Origin: an uncultured Dermabacteraceae bacterium
GTDB taxonomy: Bacteria; Actinomycetota; Actinomycetes; Actinomycetales; Dermabacteraceae
NCBI GenBank assembly: GCA_943913905.1
Contig: CALTZZ010000043.1
Span: forward strand, 1-16,740
DNA: 16,740 bases
Direction: 5' to 3'
In this document: positions 6,317 to 12,142 of the stretch, piece after piece
How the letters are laid out: every line of letters begins with the position of its first letter
How positions within the stretch are numbered: the stretch's first letter is position 1
Notes under the pieces: generated by a model
Told to the model about the DNA's origin: nothing
Databases searched by the model: none
What the model saw: the letters and a program-made list of their open reading frames with translations, nothing else
Translations under genes and position numbers: made by a program

Positions 6317-8344
6317 GCCCCGGCGTTTGAGCAGTGGCTCGTACTGTGCACGGCGCCCCGTCATTGCTTCGAAAGCATCGGGAATCGCGACGGACGCCCC
6401 TTTCGAGAGCACATGCTCACGGAAGGCGTCCCCGTTTTCACGCCGCAACCCGCCGTTGTCGTTGTACCAGGCGACCGTGTCGGCATCGAATACCTCGGCC
6501 CACAAATACGAGTAGTAGCCGGCCGCATAACCACCGCTGAAGGTGTGGTTGAGGTAGCTGGTGCGGTAGCGCGACTCCACGAGCGGATGAAGCAGGCCCG
6601 CGTCCTCAAGCGATGCCTCTTCGAAACTCACGGGATCCTCAATTGGCTCCGCATCGCGAGCCGCGGGGAGACGGTGCCACGCCCAGTCCAGTGCTGCAGC
6701 CCGCAGGTATTCGACCGTCCCGAAGCCCTCGCCCCATTGCTGGGAGGCATTCACCTTGTCGATCAGTTCCTGCGGCACCACCTCGTTGGTTTCTGCGTGG
6801 CGGGCGTAGTTCGGAAGAATTTCCGGATGCAGCATCCACATCTCGTTGACCTGGCTCGGGTACTCCACGATGTCGCGTTCCACGCTGAGGCCAGACACGC
6901 TCTGGTAGTCAACATCTGAGAAGAGTCCGTGCAATGCGTGGCCGAATTCGTGGAACATCGTGCGAGCCTCGTCGAGGCTCACGAATGCCTGCTCACCGTC
7001 GGCCGGTGCCGAGATGTTTAGGTTGTTGACTACGACCGGTTTCGTGCCTTCGGAGCGGGCCTGGTCCACGAGGTTGTTCATCCATGCGCCGCCGCGTTTG
7101 GTGTCACGAGTGAAGAAGTCGCCAACGAACAGGCCGAGCCCGCTTCCGTCGGCGTCGAAGACCTCCCATACGCGCGCCTCCGGATGGTAGGCAACCAGGT
7201 CTTCGCGGCGCTTAAAGGTGATGCCGTATATGCGCTCAGCAGCGTAGAACACGCCGTCCTCGAGGACGCGATCCAGCTGGAAGTAGGGGCGGAGCTCGGC
7301 CGTATCCACGGCAAATTCTTCCGCCTGGACCTTCGCGGAATAGAACGTCCAATCCCACGGCTGCAGATCGTCGATGCCGTCGAGGGACGCGCGGGCCCGG
7401 ATCTTGTCTGCTTCACGGTCGGCGTTCGCCATCGCGGGCGCCGTGGTCTTCGCGAAGAGGTCGTCGACGGCGGCTGCGGTGCCCGCGGTGCGGTCTGCGA
7501 CGGCAAGTGACGCGAAATCATCGAAACCAAGAAGCGCGGCTTTTCGAGCGCGAAGCACAGCAATCTGTGCCGCCATCTGCCAGGTTGCATCGCCGCGCTC
7601 AATGCTGGCGTTGAAGAACCGCTCGCGCACGTCACGGTTGTTGAGCGATTCGAGCAGCGGCTGCATCGTGGGCAGGATCAGCGTGAGAAGCCAACCGTCG
7701 GAATGCCCGGCTTCCTCGGCCGCCCGTTTAGCCGAGGCGATTTGACCGGCGCTCAAGCCGTCGAGTTCCGCCTCATCCGTGATGAGAACAGCGGCATTGT
7801 TGATGTCGCGCGTGACCTGCTGGCTGAACTCTGTTTGCGCCGCGGAAATCTCGAGGTTGAGGTCGGCAAGCGTGGCACGATCCTCGTCGTTGAGCGCCGC
7901 GCCTCCGAGCACGAACTGCTGGTGGAAACGCTCCGTGAGGCGCACCTGTTCCGGCGTCAGGCCGGAGGAATGGCGCTCGCGATATACGGCGTCCAGGCGC
8001 GTGAAGATTGCCGGATTCAAGTACAGCTCGTTCTCGAGCTCGGTGAGCAGCTCGGTGATTTCTGACTCGATGTCGAGCAGCGGCTGCGTGCCGTCGGAAC
8101 TCACCTGGTTGAAGTAAACGGTGACGGCCCGCTGGAGCACTCGGCTGGGCTGATCGAGAACGGCGACAACGGAATCGAACGTTGCGGGGTCAGTCGCCTG
8201 TGCGATGCCCTCGTACGAAGCCCGGGCTTCCGCAATGCCCTGCTTCACTGCGGGCAGGTAGTGCTCATCCTTGAGCCGAGCGAAATCCGGGAAATTGTAA
8301 GGCAGCGTCGAATCGGACAGGAGCGGGTTATCGGTGTGATGCAT
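6308..8344 (-). CDS. dcp: M3-family zinc oligopeptidase (peptidyl-dipeptidase Dcp type)
   Basis: A cytoplasmic zinc metallopeptidase that degrades short peptides. The 678-residue length matches Dcp (about 680). The HEFGHALH motif puts zinc ligands at H465 and H469 with catalytic E466. The third ligand is E494 in DIVEYPSQ, 25 residues later as expected for M3. Other family landmarks are the N-terminal NPLL-STLPY opening, LRAAALDWAWH, and the C-terminal SGGYAAGYYSYLWAEVFDAD substrate-binding segment. No signal peptide is present. The ATG at 8344 has no Shine-Dalgarno site but has TAGCCT seven bases upstream, suggesting a leaderless transcript. It lies 87 bases downstream of the alpha-galactosidase on the same strand; its own -10 suggests separate transcription. 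Dcp versus oligopeptidase A (PrlC) is a finer call; length and opening favour Dcp. Confidence 0.93.
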   Translation of the reverse strand: MHHTDNPLLSDSTLPYNFPDFARLKDEHYLPAVKQGIAEARASYEGIAQATDPATFDSVVAVLDQPSRVLQRAVTVYFNQVSSDGTQPLLDIESEITELLTELENELYLNPAIFTRLDAVYRERHSSGLTPEQVRLTERFHQQFVLGGAALNDEDRATLADLNLEISAAQTEFSQQVTRDINNAAVLITDEAELDGLSAGQIASAKRAAEEAGHSDGWLLTLILPTMQPLLESLNNRDVRERFFNASIERGDATWQMAAQIAVLRARKAALLGFDDFASLAVADRTAGTAAAVDDLFAKTTAPAMANADREADKIRARASLDGIDDLQPWDWTFYSAKVQAEEFAVDTAELRPYFQLDRVLEDGVFYAAERIYGITFKRREDLVAYHPEARVWEVFDADGSGLGLFVGDFFTRDTKRGGAWMNNLVDQARSEGTKPVVVNNLNISAPADGEQAFVSLDEARTMFHEFGHALHGLFSDVDYQSVSGLSVERDIVEYPSQVNEMWMLHPEILPNYARHAETNEVVPQELIDKVNASQQWGEGFGTVEYLRAAALDWAWHRLPAARDAEPIEDPVSFEEASLEDAGLLHPLVESRYRTSYLNHTFSGGYAAGYYSYLWAEVFDADTVAWYNDNGGLRRENGDAFREHVLSKGASVAIPDAFEAMTGRRAQYEPLLKRRGLI

Positions 8345-8351
8345 GTGGCCC

Positions 8352-8357
8352 AGGCTA
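8352..8357 (-). promoter_or_regulatory. -10 hexamer for leaderless mRNA of the M3 peptidase
   Basis: TAGCCT on the minus strand is followed by 7 bases and the ATG at 8344, with no ribosome-binding site in between. It fits TAnnnT, and the spacing places the transcript start at or next to the A of the ATG. No -35 match is evident. Confidence 0.4.
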
Positions 8358-8431
8358 CAAACTTTCGACTCGCTCCGCGGCCCAATCTCATAAATCTAGA
8401 GGGGACCGGGGCGCTGAGTCCTGGCGGCGGG

Positions 8432-10717
8432 TCAGTCCTCTCGGATGAGGTGGAACAGCACCGTGTTTTCCGGGTTCAGAATCGGGGTCGTGATCCCGAT
8501 GCGTCCCCAGGCCTGGCCAGACAGCACGGGGGCATCGATACCGTCGGCCTTGGCCTCCGCGTTCAGCTGCTCGCGGTCGCGGGCGTTTGCGGGGGTGGGG
8601 GCCACCTGGCCGACGGACTGCGCCATCACAGGTGAAGGGACGTACCCCGAGGGCGCTTCACCCGGCGTGAGCATCACGAGGCGGTAGCGGGCTTCGGGAT
8701 CGAGTCCGGGGAAGTACATGCGACCGGTCTGATTCGCGTCGCTGCGATGCACGGCGGTGAATGTGTAGAGCGCCTCGCTCGCGTCGGCAGCGACTACACC
8801 GTGGGCCCACACCGAATCGTCACCCAGATCCACGCGCACGCGCTCCCCAGTGAACAGCAGCTCGCGTATTTCCTTGTAGAGCGCCACCCATTCGGCGAGC
8901 TCGTTGAGCTCGCTCTCGGTTGCCGTTCTGAGGTCCCACTCAATGCCGAAGTGGCCGAACAGGGCTGTGGCGGCGCGATACCCAATCGAATGGAGGCGGC
9001 CGGTGGTGTGGGAGGCTCCGGAAGCTACGTGAGTACCCATGAGTTCGAGCGGGATGAGCTGGTTAGTCCACCGGTTCATCATCTGGCGCTCGAGCGGATC
9101 GATGCAGTCAGACACCCAGACGCGATCGCTGCGCTCCAGGATTCCCAGGTCCACTCGCGCTCCGCCGGAGGCGCACGCTTCGATCTCGAGGTCGGGGAAG
9201 CGCTCCTTCAGCTCGTCCGCGAGGCGGTATGCCGCGAGGGTTTGTTCCCGTACGGACGCGGCTCCCGTTTCCCGCACACCCGATTCGATGAAATCGCGGT
9301 TGCAGTCCCACTTGATGTAGTCGATCGGGTATTCCTCGAGGATCGCCACCATCTGGTCGCGCACGTGCGCGTACGCTTCCGGGATCGCGAGGTTGAGCAC
9401 CTGCTGGTGGCGCGATTCTCGCGGCAACCTGTCCATGGACGGGCCGGCGATCCACTCGGGATGCTTCCGCGCCACGTCTGAGTCTTCATTAACCATTTCG
9501 GGTTCGAACCAGAGGCCGAACTGCATGCCAAGGCCGCGAACGTGCTCGATGATCGGGCTCAATCCGTTCGGCCACACGTCGGGGCTCACGGTCCAGTCGC
9601 CGAGGCCCGAATAGTCGTCACGGCGCGAGCCGAACCAGCCGTCATCGAGCACGTAGCGTTCCACGCCGAGCTTCGCGGCCTGATCGGCGAGCGCGGTGAG
9701 GCGGTCGAGGTCGTGATCGAAGTACACAGCCTCCCACACGTTGAGAGTGACAGGGCGCTGCGCGCTCACGTGATGTGGGCGCGAGCGCAGCCACGCGTGG
9801 AACTGCTGCGCCACTCGATCGAGGCCATGCTCGTACGCGGCATATACGGCAGGGGATTCGTACGTGTCGCCAGTGTTCAATGTGACTTCACCTGGCAGGA
9901 GGCTTTCACCGCCACCCACGATCGTCTCGCCCGCGCTTGTGCGCTCAACGACGTGCCGATGACCGCCTGAGAACGCCGTATGCACAGCCCAGACTTCGCC
10001 GCTGCCGAACGAGAAGCCGGGCGTTCCCACGTGCATGAGGTACGCCGAATCAGCTCCGGTGCGACCGCGACGATTAACGCGCAAGTGTTGGCCCACGCGC
10101 ACGGGAAGGCGTTGGGGCTCGCGCTCGCGGGTCCAGCGCCCGGCAAAGTCCAGAATCTCGGTGGCTTCGGCGGGCACGGGCAGCGACAGCGTGTACGACT
10201 CAAGCCGGTAGGGCGATTGGCCGTGGTTGGTGAGCGTTCCGCTCGTGCGGATGAGGCCCGAGTTGAGCAGCTCGAGCGTGAGGGTTGCTCCGAGGGCAAG
10301 TTCGGCATCGTTGAGCTGCATGGTCAGCACAGTCTTGTGACCGGAGCCGTCGGCCTCGGTACTGACCTCTGAATGCGTCAAGCCGAGTCGAGGGGCGAAG
10401 GCAGAACCGTCGATTCGGCCTCCCACGATTCCCGGTTCGCCCAGCCAACCGTCGGCGGTCTGAGGGAGCAGCCCGAGGCGGGGCGGAACGTCGAGGGCGT
10501 TCTGGTTGGGGGCCACGGTGGCGGCGGAACACGCGAGGTCGACGTCGTCGGGGGAGAGGGGGCCGAGGTCCGCGCCCCAATAGGCGACGGACGGCATCCG
10601 CTCATGCGTCAGGTCCAGGATGATGGAAACGCCACCGCGTGACAGGTGGAGGCCGGTAGTTCCAGGAGTCGTGCGCACAGCCGAGGGGAGGGCCCCGCGA
10701 GTGGTTCGTGCAGTCAT
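8432..10717 (-). CDS. GH36 alpha-galactosidase
   Basis: It hydrolyses terminal alpha-1,6-galactosyl residues (melibiose, raffinose-type oligosaccharides) and is likely cytoplasmic, as no signal peptide is seen. The 761 residues fit family GH36: an N-terminal beta-sandwich (about 1-310), a TIM barrel with VLDDGWFG (D358, D359), WTVSPDVWPNGL and GLWFEPEM, and a C-terminal beta domain. The nucleophile is D471 in IKWDCNRDF. The SDCIDPLER segment (536-544) carries the acid/base Asp. The ATG at 10717 has GGAGAGG six bases upstream; in-frame codons further up to 10801 have no such site and would cross the promoter. No sugar transporter or regulator gene is adjacent, which is unusual for this enzyme. 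A palindrome sits over the presumed promoter (10742-10758). Confidence 0.94.
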   Translation of the reverse strand: MTARTTRGALPSAVRTTPGTTGLHLSRGGVSIILDLTHERMPSVAYWGADLGPLSPDDVDLACSAATVAPNQNALDVPPRLGLLPQTADGWLGEPGIVGGRIDGSAFAPRLGLTHSEVSTEADGSGHKTVLTMQLNDAELALGATLTLELLNSGLIRTSGTLTNHGQSPYRLESYTLSLPVPAEATEILDFAGRWTREREPQRLPVRVGQHLRVNRRGRTGADSAYLMHVGTPGFSFGSGEVWAVHTAFSGGHRHVVERTSAGETIVGGGESLLPGEVTLNTGDTYESPAVYAAYEHGLDRVAQQFHAWLRSRPHHVSAQRPVTLNVWEAVYFDHDLDRLTALADQAAKLGVERYVLDDGWFGSRRDDYSGLGDWTVSPDVWPNGLSPIIEHVRGLGMQFGLWFEPEMVNEDSDVARKHPEWIAGPSMDRLPRESRHQQVLNLAIPEAYAHVRDQMVAILEEYPIDYIKWDCNRDFIESGVRETGAASVREQTLAAYRLADELKERFPDLEIEACASGGARVDLGILERSDRVWVSDCIDPLERQMMNRWTNQLIPLELMGTHVASGASHTTGRLHSIGYRAATALFGHFGIEWDLRTATESELNELAEWVALYKEIRELLFTGERVRVDLGDDSVWAHGVVAADASEALYTFTAVHRSDANQTGRMYFPGLDPEARYRLVMLTPGEAPSGYVPSPVMAQSVGQVAPTPANARDREQLNAEAKADGIDAPVLSGQAWGRIGITTPILNPENTVLFHLIRED

Positions 10718-10741
10718 GGTCGGCCTCTCCGTCGCTGTAAA

Positions 10742-10758
10742 CACGATATATTTTCGTG
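10742..10758. promoter_or_regulatory. Palindromic operator candidate in the alpha-galactosidase promoter
   Basis: CACGA and TCGTG flank 7 AT-rich bases, 25 bases upstream of the galactosidase ATG. On the minus strand the palindrome lies between a TTGTCA -35-like hexamer (10757-10762) and a TACAGC hexamer 17 bases further on; an alternative -10, TATCGT, lies inside it. A repressor bound here would block transcription, as expected for a sugar-inducible gene. The regulator family cannot be told from the site. Confidence 0.4.
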
Positions 10759-10827
10759 ACAAAAATAAGTGCGCTATCAGCGTAGAAAACACCGTGGACA
10801 CCCGTCAACCGATCAAGAACGCGGGTT

Positions 10828-10833
10828 TACACT
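10828..10833 (+). promoter_or_regulatory. -10 hexamer for leaderless alaA mRNA
   Basis: TACACT is followed by 7 bases and the ATG at 10841. There is no Shine-Dalgarno site before that ATG. A weak -35-like GTCAAC lies 18 bases upstream of the hexamer (10804-10809). This fixes the start at 10841 in preference to the in-frame ATG at 10769. Confidence 0.5.
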
Positions 10834-10840
10834 CAACTCC

Positions 10841-12052
10841 ATGATCTTGAAGCAGGCAGACAAACTCCACAATGTCCTCTACGACATCAGGGGGCCGGTC
10901 CTTGATGAAGCTGCCCGCATGGAAGGTGCTGGTCACCGCATCCTGAAGCTCAACATCGGCAACCCTGCCCCCTTCGGTTTTGAGGCGCCCGACGAGATCC
11001 TCGTGGACTTCCTGCGCCAGGCGTCCACTGCGCAGGGGTACTCCGACTCGAAAGGGATTGTGGGGGCGCGGCGAGCGGTCGCCCAGCACTATCAGACTCG
11101 CAACATGCCGGGCGTGCAGCTCGACGATGTTTACCTGGGAAACGGCGTCAGCGAGCTCATTCAGCTCACCACGCAGGCCCTCGTGAACAACGGCGACGAG
11201 GTCCTGATCCCGATGCCGGACTACCCGCTGTGGACAGCGTGCGTGAGCCTCGCGGGCGGCGAAGCTGTCCACTACTCCCTCAACGAGGATGATCAATGGT
11301 GGCCGGACCTCGAAGACATCGAATCGAAGATCACCCCGCGCACTAAGGCGATCGTGGTTATCAACCCAAATAATCCCACCGGCGCCGTGTACCCGGAGCA
11401 TGTGCTGCGGGGGATTGTGGATATTGCCTGGCAGCACGACCTGTTGATCCTGGCAGACGAAATCTACGACAAGATCCTCTATGACGACGCGGTGCACACC
11501 CCGATCGCTTCGTTGGCTCCCGACCTCTTCACGATCACCTTCAACGGACTATCCAAGGCGTACCGCGTTGCCGGTTTCAGGGCTGGCTGGATGGTTCTCT
11601 ATGGCCCGAAGGACGGGGCGGAAAACTTCATCGAGGGGCTCAACCTTCTGAGCAATATGCGGCTCTGCGCGAACGTGCCCGCGCAGCACGTGATCCCCAC
11701 GGCGCTTGGTGGGTACCAAACCATCAACGATCTGGTTTTGCCCGGTGGGCGCCTCAGGGGGCAGCGTGATGTTGCCTACGCCGGTCTCTCCGAGATTCCG
11801 GGTGTGAGTGTCAACAAGGCGATGGGCGCGCTTTATATGTTCCCGAAGATCGACCGCGACATGTACCGCATTGGCACGGATGAGCAGTTCGCGTTTGATC
11901 TGCTGCGTTCAAAGAAGATCCTGGTCACGCACGGAACGGGATTCAATATCCCCACTCATGATCACTTCAGGATTGTGACTCTGCCGGATGTGGAAGATTT
12001 GGCGAATGCGATCGATCGAATCGGGGACTTCCTGGCGAGTATTCGCCGCTAA
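10841..12052 (+). CDS. alaA: AlaA-type PLP-dependent aminotransferase
   Basis: A fold-type I aminotransferase of 403 residues, the same size as Escherichia coli AlaA (405), a glutamate-pyruvate aminotransferase that makes alanine. Similarity runs end to end. Highly conserved stretches include YDIRGPVLDEA, LNIGNPAPFGF, TAQGYSDSKG, GNGVSELI, PDYPLWTA, INPNNPTGAVY, LADEIYDKILYDD, TFNGLSKAYRVAGFRAGW (PLP lysine K239), MRLCANVPAQH and ALYMFPKID. The substrate is probably pyruvate/glutamate, with valine-pyruvate transamination possible. It is divergent from the alpha-galactosidase; the intergenic region holds promoters for both. The start has no ribosome site and appears leaderless. Residues encoded from 10769 to 10840 would be a non-homologous extension and are excluded. 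Confidence 0.95.
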   Translation: MILKQADKLHNVLYDIRGPVLDEAARMEGAGHRILKLNIGNPAPFGFEAPDEILVDFLRQASTAQGYSDSKGIVGARRAVAQHYQTRNMPGVQLDDVYLGNGVSELIQLTTQALVNNGDEVLIPMPDYPLWTACVSLAGGEAVHYSLNEDDQWWPDLEDIESKITPRTKAIVVINPNNPTGAVYPEHVLRGIVDIAWQHDLLILADEIYDKILYDDAVHTPIASLAPDLFTITFNGLSKAYRVAGFRAGWMVLYGPKDGAENFIEGLNLLSNMRLCANVPAQHVIPTALGGYQTINDLVLPGGRLRGQRDVAYAGLSEIPGVSVNKAMGALYMFPKIDRDMYRIGTDEQFAFDLLRSKKILVTHGTGFNIPTHDHFRIVTLPDVEDLANAIDRIGDFLASIRR

Positions 12053-12097
12053 GTGGAGGCGGGGACCGGTGGGGTCTCTGGTGTGGGTGTGAACCCC

Positions 12098-12103
12098 TAT
12101 AGT
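12098..12103 (+). promoter_or_regulatory. -10 hexamer of the surface-protein gene
   Basis: TATAGT fits the -10 consensus well and would give a transcript start near 12110, leaving a leader of about 33 bases with AGGAAAGG seven bases before the ATG. No convincing -35 is visible. The Zur/Fur-like palindrome at 12102-12127 overlaps its downstream edge. Confidence 0.45.
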
Positions 12104-12127
12104 TAATGAGAATGTTTCGCAATTAAC
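12102..12127. promoter_or_regulatory. Zur/Fur-like operator upstream of the surface-protein gene
   Basis: The core TGAGAATGTTTCGCA (12107-12121) has near-palindromic arms TGAGAA and TTCGCA (the latter reads TGCGAA on the other strand, 5 of 6 identical) around 3 bases. It agrees at 11 of 15 positions with the actinobacterial Zur box as I recall it, TGAAAATGATTTTCA. Outer arms GTTAAT (12102-12107) and ATTAAC (12122-12127) extend the symmetry, with a one-base offset. The site lies across the transcription start implied by the TATAGT -10 element, a repressing position. Zur is favoured because related surface proteins travel with metal transport genes. The exact regulator is inferred. Confidence 0.5.
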
Positions 12128-12142
12128 AGGAAAGGTTCGCCC

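Noticed and set aside
6179..6919. 246-codon plus-strand frame opposite the M3 peptidase
   Set aside because: It is antisense to conserved peptidase sequence, including the C-terminal substrate-binding segment, and has no ribosome site or recognisable domain.
10769..10840. Upstream ATG at 10769 for alaA
   Set aside because: The 24 added residues are non-homologous and Arg-rich and lie across the promoter region; AlaA proteins begin near the ATG at 10841.
12071..12097. GGGGT...ACCCC considered as the alaA terminator
   Set aside because: The stem is only 5 bp with a 17-base loop and no T tract, and it overlaps the surface-gene promoter.
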